From: Atriophallophorus winterbourni
Lineage: Eukaryota > Platyhelminthes > Trematoda > Plagiorchiida > Microphallidae
Length of the DNA stretch: 64,000 bases
Reading direction: 5' to 3'
Assembly: GCA_013407085.1 (NCBI GenBank)
Contig: JACCGJ010013582.1
Coordinates: forward strand, 124,001-188,000
The position numbers were made by a program, and so were the translations under genes. Shown here in pieces: positions 48,116 to 60,333 of this stretch (positions are counted from its first letter, which is position 1; each line of letters starts with the position of its first letter). The notes beneath the pieces are model-generated. The model worked only from the letters and a program-made list of their open reading frames with translations. It was not told the origin of the DNA and did not search any database.

Positions 48116-48845
48116 AAATTAATGGTTAAGCGATGGACTCGACTATTTTTTCAATGCTGGTGAATATATGCAATGGTGCTTTTCGAAGATATCGCTCTCA
48201 AAAACGAAGCTTTGAATCAAAAGATATGAAGGCTCGAGTTCAATGATACATTCGCCATTTGGTGATTTGCATGTTGAAACAGTATTTACTATTCATACAC
48301 TGTTCCACGTCATAAGATTGACATCAAACCCCACCATTTCATATTTGTGAAGGCACGAAACTGTAGGTTAATTGTAATTAAGGTAAGCTCCGTGAACTGG
48401 AGCATTGAAAAAAGAATTATTTTTTTATTTTTCAAAAACTGAGCTATTCACATCCTATTAATTAAGTTCATACAAAATGTTTTTTGTCGTGATCTTGTTC
48501 TGTTAAACCAGAACGCTCACTTGTTGACGGTTTCTCGTATCAAGTCTTTTTATACAACATTTGACTTGCTATGGTTAATTATATGAAATGTTTTAGCGCT
48601 TTGCTTTCGATAAAATAAATTTCAATTATTGTGAAAAAATATTAGAATTTGCTACATTCAATGTAATGTGAATATATTGATAGCAATATGAAATTGATTC
48701 AAAAATTCTGAACGTTTTTTGAAAAAATCGTATGAATTTCCAAATGTTAACCAAAAATGTACTATTACAACGGAGTTTTGCTAAAGCATTATATTATGTA
48801 AATTGCCAAAGTATTATGACATGAGTGATTTAAAGTCCAGAATCT

Positions 48846-51776
48846 TTACCAGAACAAGGAACTGAACAAGTTGGCGAGAATTGCCGCAGAAATAAGGTGA
48901 ACATTTTGAATGGTGTGATGCCGACCTGAATCTGTCAAGCTTGTTTGCGTTTCACTAACAAAAGTCGTTTCGGTAGATTTTGTTGAATTGCCTGAAGGTG
49001 TGGTTGTGGTCGTTGCTGTGTTTTCAAAACCGTTACAAAGTGTCGTGTTGCAGCACTCAATTATTGTCGTTGATTGATCATTCGTCTCTGTACGATTTTT
49101 GCAATCCCCAGTTTCACAATTTCTGATGACGTAGCTTATGTAATTGTGGATATTGCCAGTTGTCCTCTAAAGCACGTGAAATTCACATGAGTCTTTAATA
49201 TTCATATAATTAGCGAATTTTAATTTCTCTATTTCCGTAAACATGAAATATATTCTAATCATGATTATATAGAAAATCATGAATACGAAGCGATTACATG
49301 GTAATAAATGTGCGTATAAAACTTACCTAGAAATGACCAAATAGAAAATTATTTGAACGTTTTTTTTGTGATGTTTGTAATTATTATGAAAATTTTATGA
49401 TATTTGAACCATTCTTGAAAGCGAATTTGACATTACAGAATATTAAAAACTAACAGAATTTCATTCAAATCGGAGAATAATTTGTATTCACTAAACATGA
49501 TAATTTTCATTTGTATAATATTAAGTAACAAATATAATTGTCTCTAAAATATAGTAATAATTTTCATGAATGAACTTAATTTGAATTTTGACTCAGCAAA
49601 TGTATATATTTGAAAGTATTATTTCGAATTCAAGTTATATGAATAACAATGAATTTGATATACAAGTTGACTCAAATTTTCATGCAAATTAAATATAATT
49701 TAAAATATGAGGTTTTTTTCATTTTATTATGTTTTTTGGTCATACAATATTTTTGCACTCATTTTAGTTTAAACGTTTTGAATTAATTTTCATTGCATTT
49801 CGGCTACATTTGAATCAACATGCATATGAATATAATTTAATGGTTAATATGCAGATACGGCTGCCATACACAGTGCGGATAGCCAGTCTTTACATATTCG
49901 AATGAAGAAAAAAATGTTAAAGTGCCGACGAAATTCAGAAAGATATTCCAACGAACACCTCTAACACGATTTGCTAACACTCGAATTCATGTTAAGTTTT
50001 ATGCTGAAGTTATGCCTCAAATCTTTCACAAACAGATTTGTTTAGGAATGCTACAAATTACTGATGGAAACGAAGATGTCAACAAACATTTGTTGAACTG
50101 GTTTGAATAAATATAAGCCAAATATGTGTAAATGGCCACCCACATGTTCACACACCAGATGACTAATTCAAATGACGTTTTTAATAGCAGTAATTGTTTC
50201 TTTGAAAACATAAAACTTTCAAAAAATGCTATATACCTAGCATTTGTTAATTTGGTAATACGCTAACAATGTGATAATGGCCAAAATTCAAATGACGAAC
50301 CTTGAGGACACTTAAGAATTATAAGTGTGTTATTTGACAAATCATGACCGATGAAACTCTCTAAGTTACAGCTCAAAACTCACTGAACAAAAGGCACAAC
50401 TATGTTCTACCACTGCAGTATCCGCGTTTGTACAAGGTCCACAGACATAGCAACTGATATTCTTCACTGTTAATGAAGATTATAAATTAAATAATTAATA
50501 AAAATTAAATGAATGTTATATTTAACTCAAGTTCACATCAGTTAAAATGAGAATAATTTATAGCTTTATAAGACAGAATTGTTAGACATCGATAAAAATA
50601 TGTCCACAGATCAGGATCGAAAATTCATCTTGCTACATGTAAAATACAAAGGTATATCTTATCAGATTATATATTACATTTTATCGTTGTGATCATACTA
50701 AAATGTTGTGAAGTAATTCAATTAGGAAAGTGTATCGTGGATACTAACGCGAAAGCAAAACACAAACACAGTAAAAATAGTCTGAACAGCAACAACAAAA
50801 ATAGATAACACGCAAAAATTTGGATTGCCAACTAATTGCAACAAAAACAAAATAGAATAGCAGCTTATGAAACCACAATCAGATTGGAAACGTTGATCGA
50901 TTTGTGAATACCTGCTAAACAAATTTGCAGGTTGACACTAAATCTTTTGACAAATCAGATGAATGCGATTGAATAGAAAAGTAGACTATTGAGTTATGTT
51001 AATCAAATTTGTTTGAAAGTAGGAGGCCCGGATTTATTTTCTTGACAACTGTGTGATAAAGACGTCAATTAACATTTTATTATTCATGGTTTACGAAATA
51101 GTAAAATGCACAATGCATATGTGACAGAAAACAATATAGATATCCGCCTGACGATAAATTGAACGCGTCATTTAACAAAGTTGTATTCGGCTAACAGTTG
51201 AACTACAATGACGAACATCACTATATAACATCACGATATATTACATTATAATATCCAACTAAAATGTATAATTGTACATCATTATAAGCAAGTGTTTTAA
51301 ATTGAACACTTGACGAAAATGATCTATTTGCTATCTGCAAACATATTTTCTATTCACTCAAGCAAAATATCTGGGAAGTTTTAGTTTGTTTGACATGTGA
51401 TTATTAAAACTTAATTGAGGACATGATGAATTTACAAAATACTTTTCTTAGAAGGAATTCAACATTGTTTAGTCTACACGGCCAATTATTCATCATATAA
51501 ATGAAACGTTGTTTATACCGTGCTCGAATAATTCAATCTATCTTTCGAATTCTCCTTTTATATATTAACATTGACTCATATTTCACTATTTAATATGGGT
51601 AACCACGTCACAAACAATTATATTTCGTGTCTATCAACAAAGACATTTCAACTATCATCTAATAATATAAGTTTCGCAATTTTGTAGCCACATAATTATA
51701 ATTAGATTCGTAACTTACCAACCTGGCAAATGACTGACGATAAAACTGTTAGAACCATTAAAGCTGTTGTTTTCAT
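48846..51776 (-). CDS. Ly6/uPAR (three-finger) domain GPI-anchored protein, paralogue B, intact, three exons
   Basis: Spliced model: exon 1 51776-51719 (58 nt), exon 2 50466-50384 (83 nt), exon 3 49166-48846 (321 nt with TAA), giving 153 residues. Splice sites are GTAAGT...AACAG (phase 1) and GTGAGT...TTTAG (phase 0), the same phases as gene A. Residues 1-18 form a signal peptide (MKTTALMVLTVLSSV). Exon 2 brings CYVCGPC and CAFC. Exon 3 brings YVIRNCETGDC and IIECCNTTLCN, completing the ten-cysteine LU domain with its CC-x4-CN end. A Thr/Ser-rich stalk follows (TATTTTTPSGNSTKSTETT), then a hydrophobic C-terminus (LISAAILANLFSSLFW) of the kind removed on GPI attachment. Likely an outer-membrane or tegument surface protein. 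Ly6-like families are expanded in schistosomes, some with CD59-like names, but nothing here shows the ligand or function. No stop or frame break is seen. Confidence 0.82.
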
Positions 51777-53890
51777 TACGGAAACAATTTATTGCTTGTT
51801 TTGTCAAACTCTATCAGGTTGCACAAATATGCACGATTTATAAGGGATCATCGTTGCTTCATTCTGCATCACGTGATTTAGTGATGTAAACACCTTGATG
51901 TATCTCGCTCTCTAATGTGTGTCTATTCGAGTCGTTTGCGTAAAACTGTGACACCATAGTCTTAAATCATATTAATTATTTTAGATGCGCGTGATCCAGG
52001 AAATCAAAATACAGCGGTTTTCTCACAAACGCAAAAGGATTTTGCAGTTACATAATTCATCGAACGATAGATTGAGATATGTTCTTGGAAATACACACGA
52101 GTGAGTGTGAGAGATTTATTAAATTCTCATTGCCCGAAAATATACACCTTGTGCTTGAGGTGCTATTGGCTCGTAGATAGTTATTGCTGATACTTGATTT
52201 ATAAATCAAATATTATTTTTGATAAGTGGAGGCTACACACATTCCGAATTCCTCCACATAATCATAAATGCTGCGTTATTCATGCAAAGTATTCGGAGAA
52301 GTATTTTCAGAATTTAAATTATTTTGGAGTTCTCAAATTTACCAAGCACGAATACAGACGTTCTACAATAAATAACTAAACATCGACCTAATTCTCAGAT
52401 CCAAATTTAGAAGAAAACACGGATTTTTCTGTCGCTGGAATGGCTTGAAATTCACATACACGAAATTACATGAAGAAATGTTGCATGATAACGCATGACT
52501 AATAAACAGCACAATATTTCACAACTGCTGTAGCAGTTGTATGATTGGTATTTTTCTTAGTTTATTTGAAAGTTCTAAAAAATAGACTGACAAATGCAGG
52601 TCAATGCATTAATATTCTATATATTCTCTTTATATTTTTTTTCATTTGTATTTGTATTTTAATATAACAAGTAAAAAAATCGAACAACTGGGTTTCTGAT
52701 TGGTGGAATATATCGAAATGATCAAATCATTCCAAAATTTGTTTCGTCTGTGAAAGAGCAGCGAAATTTACCTGATCACTGGAGAGCTTACTCATTTTTT
52801 ACAAAATATCTGGCAAATCATTTTGTTCAAAATGCTGTGTACTTAATCTTCGCTAATATTGTTCAACGCACCTTCTCTAACTGCATATTTCGTTTATTTG
52901 AAACACATTCAGTATACAGGAAATTGGATTGACGTCCATGCGATCGGAAAATTATATTTATGAAAATAACGCGCGTCCCAAAAATGTGAGTGAATGTATA
53001 TTCCATGTCGTGAAATTACAATTCGAATGTGCCGAAATTAGTATCCTGTAAACATTTGTAAACTCATTCAATTTGAATAATTTTTCAGTAACCATTTTAC
53101 AAGTATAAATTTCGCCAATGTAAGAAATTTTATTTGTTTTTTTTTCTTGCGGTCTGATTTGAAACATTGTACACCGGATGTATTTGAAAAACGTTGCAGA
53201 TATATTATTTCTGATTTTACCGTGGTTAAATTGTAAAAATGCATTAATTACTGGGTAAACCAATCGCGTTCGCTGCGCAATTTTGCTTTGAAAAAAACCT
53301 TTTAATTGCAAACGGAATATTCCAGAAATTGTCATATGTTCTTGTCATGTCATGTCATGTTCTTCTGCGATTTATGTTGACACATTTTTAAGACAAATGA
53401 TTTAATTTGTTCGAAATAGAATTTGTCAATCCGAATGGTAATTAAACTTGCGAAGTAAGATTGATTATTTTCATTATTTTTATTAGCAAAGAAAAACTGA
53501 ATGTAAAATACAATGTGAAATTGAAATTAGCGATGTAATATGAGGCAATCATTTCGCAGCCAACATTCCGTGTGATATATCACAAAGCATGCTTAGAACT
53601 ATTTCATTTAACATTCTCAAATCACTGCAATTTAAGCGATAACATACAAGGTTACTTCTAATATATTGGTCTATTTAGCTTGGTTCGGTTTATATCCATT
53701 ATGGATAATTGACTGTAAAATGAAAATAAAACTCAGAATAGGGTGAAACAAACTTTGTCGCAAAGCGCAAAGCGATAGCGGGAATTTCTGAAGTATGGAC
53801 AGTCGCAAGCTGGCGGTGTAATCTACGATTAGCAGCCAATATCTGAAATTATATATGAAAAATTCTGTGCTTTGCGGTCGCATTCATTGT
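51777..53890 (-). promoter_or_regulatory. Upstream region of gene B
   Basis: Shares blocks with the upstream regions of gene A and the third copy at 29440-34735. The block 52958-53335 and the block near 51980-52030 (on the gene strand, ATCACGCGCATCT then TTTAAGACTATGGTGTCACAG) are the most conserved. No TATA box or initiator can be assigned with confidence. Confidence 0.4.
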
Positions 53891-54889
53891 TGCTGTGACA
53901 CTTTTGGTCCATTCTTTGCCGAATCTAATTGAATGCATCCCATTCTAAGAATGGAAATCAGAATTTTTTCGCCGTGCTCTTGCAAACTCATTACTATCAA
54001 AATTTTCGTATCAAAATAAATATTCTAGTTTGATCACGCACCCAAACATTTTCGCGAAGGTAAATAGTCTACGGTTGTTGTTATTATTGCAAATAACGCG
54101 TTTAGCTAGGTATTCTACCTTTGGTGGTTAACGATTTATATTGGATCATTCGAAAAAATGATGAAATACCGAAATCCTAAGCAGCAACAACAACCTGTCG
54201 ACCGAACGCTGACATCAGCCGAACAACCCACTTCAGGCTTCTAACATGTTTGACTGCATCACAAGATCCAACATGCGGACAAAAATTCGAACGGTCAAAC
54301 TGTGTCAGCAACATTTAAACAAATTTACCTCAGTGCGACCGCAAAAATGATCAAGGACGGTCCAGCTGATAGGATGAATCTCGAAACGCAGAATTGTCTC
54401 GAAGTCTTGTGCGAAACATGTGAACAACCGGTGAGTCTCATGGCACTGACGTTGAACGACTAAGTTTTGCCTATCAATCCACAAGTTGCCTGAAACGATT
54501 GTTGAACCCTGAATCAAATAGTTTAGTCATTTGAAAATATGTATAACATGAAACCTCGTGTGATTGTGTTGTACAATAATGGTCAAATTTGACCGACGTT
54601 AGGAAACAACAGCAACAGCAATAACAAAACATAATCCAACACGCGTAGGATGTGCTGTCGTAGCACGATTTACATCATTTAGAAACCAGTGTTTTATTAC
54701 TGATCAGCTATTACATGTTTTGTCCATTCACGATGAGATCTGGTTAAAGCAGATGAATGGTGAGTTGAAAATTTTCAGCATTCATGTGATATCTTTGTTA
54801 ATGGTTCGGATCTTCTGCTGAAACGAAAAGCAATGAATTGGTCACCTCAGCATTACATCAATTTTGTTTTCAAAGTCAACTTGATTTTA
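53891..54889. other. AT-rich stretch, nothing recognised
   Basis: Contains a short CAACAACAA run near 54185 and one 70-codon minus frame without motif. Confidence 0.4.
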
Positions 54890-55500
54890 CCACCCCGACA
54901 TTTTAAAACGAAGCCGGCAACATCTGCTGTGGTCGCACAACATATTTTGTATCTATGTAAGCTTTTTCCAACGCATAGAATGTAAGCAAACACGGATAAT
55001 GTTTATTGACACTGTTGTTTTTCGCGGGTGATGTATTTCACTTCATGACTGTTGTCACTACTCATCATTGCAAATTTGTTTGAAATATTCACCAAATTTG
55101 ATCCTCATGGTCCATATTGAAAGCACTGGACTAGCGTTTCATTATTATTATTGATAATCGTGTGTGAGTTAGGACAGTGAATGTCACCATTGTAGTTCCA
55201 AGCCTTACGACCATATCTGCCGTTAAACGTTTGGGAGATCGCCATTAGGTGCAATTAAACGTTCATGATTCTTGTTCGAAACAAGCACATTTGCGTAGGT
55301 TTTTCCGCCCGACCAGTCGTGAACGGGCGAGAAAATACTTTGTTAGTTCCCCAACCGATCTTACCTCAACCTCGTGTCTTTCCATCATTTACAGTGCAAG
55401 CAAACATCGATAAATCTCAAGGGTGTCGTTTTTTGCTGGTGGCAAAGAATAATTTCATCATTTTTTTCTCAGCACTCATCAGTAACAATTCATTTAGAAA
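54890..55500 (-). repeat. Two decayed copies of the 400-bp hammerhead repeat
   Basis: The first copy (54890-55260) keeps the CAACATCTGCTGTGGTCG block, the GTGTAAGC-like block and the 3' half of the hammerhead on the minus strand at 55140-55123 (GAAACGCTAGTC followed by CAGTGC); the CTGATGAG half is replaced by a run of ATT. The second (55300-55500) matches the 5' part only and ends at the TA tract. Confidence 0.7.
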
Positions 55501-55505
55501 TTCAA

Positions 55506-55530
55506 ATATATATACATATATATATATATA

Positions 55531-55592
<62 letters not shown>
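55506..55592. repeat. (TA)n microsatellite
   Basis: About 87 bases of nearly pure TA. It creates artefactual Tyr-Ile repeat frames on both strands. Confidence 0.95.
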
Positions 55593-55594
<2 letters not shown>

Positions 55595-55769
55595 CAAAAA
55601 ATTAAGGCATTCGGAATGTCGACAGTTTTGTAGTTACAAAACAACGTCGTGTAATGTCGCAATATGATTAAAAAAAATGTTCGTTTGGATGGAGATCATG
55701 GTACTTGAACGCAATATATGGTGGAATTACTACGCATAAATATATCAAATTTGTTTCTGAAAATCCTTT

Positions 55770-57420
55770 CACTAGATAATGGTACAAAATCCGACGGTAG
55801 GGATTTTCCTTAAAAACAAACGCCAACCGAATGGTAGAATTGACGGCGAGTTAGCGTGATATGGCTTGACTGGAGGTGACATGGATGCCTCAGATTTCAT
55901 TGATATATAAGTTAGAATTAGATCAAATCGAACCCGTTCGCGACGTATGGTATCCAAATTGAGATGCACAAGTCGATTCCCATATGGTAAAATGCGGAGA
56001 CAGTCAATGAATTTATTTGCTGTGTAAAACAATCATCTCAAGGAGCTTGATGTTCCATTGTAGCCATGGTGCCCATGCATATTTACTATGATATGGTAAT
56101 TGTGGAGCTATGTGCTCCTTGTAACCAAAAATTCTTGAATCTTGAATATTGAATCTTGAATCTTCAACTGAGTAATTCATTATCAAGTTTATATACGTAT
56201 TTATGATCTTGTAAAATGATTCACGGGAGCATACGTTGCATGCGGCTAGTTGGGCTGTGCACTGCTTCACAATACATGCAGTTAATAAGACTTTCGATAA
56301 TCCATACGTCAAGGTCCTTTTCTTTGTTTGTCCATTCCATTTGTTTTGATTCAAGGTTGTATGAGAATGGAAATGTTTTACTATTTGCAACATTTTGCCC
56401 TCTGGGTAGTTGGATGGAAGTTTGCATAGCTACAACTAGCTGTACTATATATCAAAATAGATTTGTAAGTGCAAGCAGTTTACGCTAGACGAGATTCGCA
56501 TCTAGAGTTTAACATAATCCGCTAAGAGAACTATTTTGACTGTGACAATTTTCGGGAGTTAGTTGATGTAGAACAAAAAAACCAGACTAAGTACCGAAAC
56601 TTGTTGGTCACCGCTAGTAGATTCGATTTTCCCAGCAATTTTACAATCAATAGGTGCATTTGCCTTGCGATCAAGAAGGTAAGATTCCAGCTAAATAACA
56701 AGGCAACCTTCAATACTAACATCTTGCAGCTTGCTCAGGCGTATAGAATGGTCAACAAGATCAAACGTTTTTTATATGTCCACGTGACACGCAAGCACGC
56801 AATTACCATCATCCACTGCCTACATTCAGTCGTCCATTGTCTCCAGTATGTTAGGCTAAAGTTTGCTGAGTCAGAACGAGTTCTATCTCCGTAGATGCGT
56901 GCCATAATTCATCTCTTGCCGGCAGTCGTTACACCGCCTTCCCTCAAAAAGTGATTAAATAAATCACAAACTGGTTGGCAATATTGTTCGCTGCATAACC
57001 TTAGGATTGCAGGTGTGATTCCGTCATCTCTGGAGACTTGTTGCTATTCAGCCTGCGTGGGTGGGAATGCACTATTTCAGCATTCAAGCAATTTAAAATT
57101 CGTTGAAGCTTGTTATGATTAGTCTCTCGCCGTCAGTAGTTACACCGTCTTCTCTCAAAAAGTGATTAAATAAATCACGAAGTGGTTGGCAATATTGTTT
57201 GCTGCTTAACCGTAGGATTGCAGGTGTGATCCCGCCATATCCGAAGACTGGTTGCTATTCAGCCTGCGAAGATGCGAATGCACTCTGTCAGCATATAAGC
57301 ATTTGTCCGTTATCTCTAATGATCGTAAAAACAACGGGATTCGGACAGCAGTCATTTTTTGTGTTATTGGCACACTGTTTCCAATCGAAGTCTAGTCTTA
57401 TTGTTGATGCCATGGTTTAC
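55770..57420 (-). pseudogene. CR1-type non-LTR retrotransposon RT remnant
   Basis: Reading leftwards: GITPAILRLSSKQYCQPLRD near 57240 (RT entry, duplicated), KTFDLVDHS and LESYLLDRKANAPIDCKIAG near 56770-56650 (RT block with FDLVDH), then ADYVKL at 56522-56513 where the catalytic FADD has lost its second Asp (codon now TAT), the thumb block KQMEWTNKEKDLDVWI near 56330, YAWAPWLQWNIKLLEMI near 56070, and GNRLVHLNLDTIRRERVRFD near 55960. Motif order and spacing fit CR1 elements such as those known from schistosomes. Many stops; inactive. Confidence 0.85.
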
Positions 57421-57699
57421 TAGCCGGTTGCAGCGTACAAACTCTATGTTCACTTATCTTGATATCATTTGAAAGATGCCTATGATATGCTTTCCAGTTG
57501 CTTCTTATTTATTCCATTATACCTTCCGGTAGCAAATGTTTTAGAGGTTATGGCTCGTCACCTTTTGAGGTTGGTGACCGAGGTATTCTAAAAGTGTCCA
57601 CTACGACTAACTCCTGTGCTTCGATACTTTTGGCAGCTCAGAGTCACTGTTTATAATCGGAGGACTGTATTTTACTTCTTAATTAAGTGTTAGTATGTT

Positions 57700-58390
57700 T
57701 AATAACAGCAATAAGAACAACAGTTCATTGGACAGATTTTTTCTCACTGTTTAAATCAATTTTTTTCTCCCACCACGGAATATCAGCTTGTATGCGACAT
57801 CCAGTCTGTGGTTATGTACGGAGCAAGTGAGAGTTTAGAAAAACGTATTCCATCTCTTTTTGGCTTCTGATGATTATTCTCGGTAAACGCGGTTTCTCAA
57901 GATGAAGAGAATTGGGGTGTCCAATTAGGCGTCTTATTAGATCAGGTAGTATGGAGCTCATATCGATCGTTGAACACACCCGGTTGATTTCAATTTTGAG
58001 TGAATCGTTGCGGGCAACTACATTCGACTTCAGTGTTTCCGAGATGAATTTTTGTAAGTATTTGAATCGATTTTGTAGGTTTCCTGATTGTGATACATTC
58101 GCCTAGGCACTATTGAACGGATTTTTTCGAGTGACGCAGCACGCATAAATAACACTTGGAATTTAGGCTTTATTCATAGAAACTACCGCCTTTTTAGTCG
58201 AAACTTTATCGCAATTAGTGTGTATCAAAGAAAAGCACTTATAACAAACGACTACATTCGATTTCACACTAACCCCATTTTTGCGAATTTGATACAAATC
58301 ACGCGTAGTATTATCAGATCCTGATATCCAATAGTAGTTGAGGTCAAGGTTGTCTGATGTTTGAATGTGGGCTTTGCTGTTTTGCAAGAA
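57700..58390 (-). pseudogene. Possible ORF1 of the CR1-type element
   Basis: The minus frame at 58387-58163 has VVCYKCFSLIHTNC, a C-x2-C-x4-H-x2-C zinc-binding pattern seen in PHD-like ORF1 proteins of some CR1 elements. It is followed after a break by a helix-rich stretch at 58070-57760 (KYLQKFISETLKSNVVARND, LPDLIRRLIGHPNSLHLEK). It lies directly upstream of the RT remnant in the same orientation. The assignment is inferred from position and the Cys/His pattern. Confidence 0.5.
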
Positions 58391-58975
58391 AACACCTGGC
58401 GCTTATCCAATGATCAACGGTTAAGATTTGCGGGGTTCGCGTTGGAACCTATCGCAATGTATTGGGTACAAAGTACCGAGTTAAACGGTGACCATTGATT
58501 TTATCACACACGAAGGATACACGACTCGTTTAATTCAGCAAAAGATGATGCAAATGATTGTAGTTCGAAGCAAGTAAAAATAACCACAAGAAATTTCGCA
58601 ATCGCACAAAATTTCCAAGCTGAAGTAGAAATTAGGAAATTCTTAAATATGGATTACAAAAAACTAAAAGTGATTGAGCTCAATAGATCTGTTCTAGCGG
58701 AATCAAATTATGGAAAATGATCAAGATTGAATCAGCGAGTGCCGAGTAACTTTCAAAAGTAATAGAGCACAGAATTTGGCTTCCGTCCAATAACTCATTT
58801 CATTCCGATTCAATTTATTTCTAATGGTCTGAAAAAAATAAAGGTTTACGAAGAACCACAGAAAAATAAGGAGTCTACGGATGATATAAAAAGCAAAAAT
58901 AGGATTTGGTTGCTTACTGAGCAGTTCACGAATCAGGTAAAATCCAAAGGACATGACAAATGTAGATGCAAGCTG

Positions 58976-59650
58976 TTAAAATGTATAGTTTTCTTCGATG
59001 CACTGGTTAAGGGTCAAAAAAGCATCAAGGCCTCTCTTGAAAATCTGATGGTTTGGTGAGTTTACAACATGATTGGGTAGATTGTTTGAAGTAAAAATGT
59101 CGTGTATATTTGAGTCGCGAGCGAGAGACATCCAGAGTAAATGTGCTAGCTCTTGTAATATGCGAGCCATGTAGATAGAGTACATTGTTGTAGGCGTTTT
59201 GAGGTATTCAAATATTGTAAACTAAAATCAGATCGCCCAGCGTTTCCGGCTTATTCAGGTTACAATTTTTGTTGCTCGATAATATATTTTTCGCAATGTC
59301 GCAAAATCATTTTAAGACTTGTTTGAATTGCATATTCCATCGTGAGCCTAATGCACATATTTATAATGCAGGAAATTGTATGTCTTGACAACCTACCGGA
59401 AGGTCTCTTCAGAAATGACAATTTCTGTGATGTTTTGCAATAGAAGGATTTGCATTGACTCGACATCCGTAGGGTGTTTCTTATTAACACACCCAAAACC
59501 TTTTGTTCTGTGGTCCAGGAGACGCTGTGCGTACCAAGAAAAAACTGCTACTCCAAATATTTTCTGTGATTACCAATATGAAAACGGAAGTGGGCGATTT
59601 TTCCAGAACCAAATCTGAAGGTGTATCGACTAAAGTCGTTGTTTAACGCG
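58976..59650 (-). pseudogene. Second CR1-type RT remnant
   Basis: The minus frame at 59496-59260 has VLIRNTLRMSSQCKSFYCKT and FLKRPSGRLSRHTISCIINM, then LTMEYAIQT: the thumb region of a CR1 RT (S-x-Q-C, L-x-R, R-x-x-MEYAIQ). 59185-58976 gives the C-terminal block with LARDSNIHDIFTSN and HQIFKRGLDAFL. The upstream catalytic part is missing. Confidence 0.75.
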
Positions 59651-60164
59651 TAGTCCACCCGTTTCTTAGTTTCGACAATTCAAAACCACAATGATTCGAG
59701 TTTTCTACGGTTCTATTAACAATATTAATAGACAATAACAATTAACAAACCTCAACTGTACCAGGTTGAACAAATGACGTGAGCCAAAATTCTCAAAGTT
59801 TCCAAATGACAACATCAAATTCAGCCAATGCTGACAAAATAGACTGCCAAATGATAAATGCAAAGAAATAAAATTACCAATACAATGGTGAACAATCGTC
59901 TCTGTTTTCTCAAAATACCACGAGCAAAATATGTGGAATTTTAATGGCAGCCAAGCAATATAAATTACTTCAGTAAAACAAAACGGGGTATACAAGTGCA
60001 TAAGGAAAATGTGTACACAAAAACAATGTAAGATAAAATTGTTGAGAATTAAGAAGAATTCAATTGTTCAAACAGAAAAATAAGAAGGAATTTTACACAA
60101 AATTTTCGTCATTTACACCTCCCGCCAAATTCCTTCTAAACCTGGTGTTCTGAATGAAACTAAC
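59651..60164. other. AT-rich flank of Bel/Pao element
   Basis: One 98-codon minus frame rich in Phe/Leu without motif; AT-rich sequence with no repeat. Confidence 0.4.
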
Positions 60165-60333
60165 TGATTGGTTCCGCCTCCTTACCCAACTACTCCAATC
60201 TTAACCCAAAAAACGCAAGACAAACGGCAAATGACTTTATTGAGTGGCGAGTCACACACGCCACATCGCATTGCTATCACTGGACATATGTGGCTTTTTA
60301 TAGAGAAAACGTTTGCCAAACGTAGACTCACCA
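60165..60333 (-). repeat. Putative 3' LTR of Bel/Pao element
   Basis: On the element strand it starts TGGTGAGTC after a purine-rich GGAGGACG and ends CCAATCA. It contains a TATAAAA box (near 60300) and an AATAAA signal (near 60240) in the right order for an LTR. Only one LTR is in the window, so the borders are provisional. Confidence 0.6.

Larger units (their letters stand above)
48640..53890 (-). repeat. Segmental duplication, copy B (partner 2250-7640)
   Basis: Same order and orientation of conserved patches as copy A, including all three exons with identical lengths for exons 1 and 2 and near-equal introns (1252 and 1217 bp against 1260 and 1152 bp). The far end matches near 53730-53850 (GCAAAGCG-AAAGCGAT, ATTAGCAG). 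Confidence 0.75.

Noticed and set aside
52958..53335. A 125-codon minus frame in a block shared by three regions of the window
   Set aside because: The frame is not conserved in the other copies (the 29460 copy has early stops), so the conservation is at DNA level, not protein level.
55265..55667. Open frames of 81-122 codons on both strands with long Tyr-Ile repeats
   Set aside because: They are translations of the TA microsatellite at 55506-55592 and carry no protein signal.
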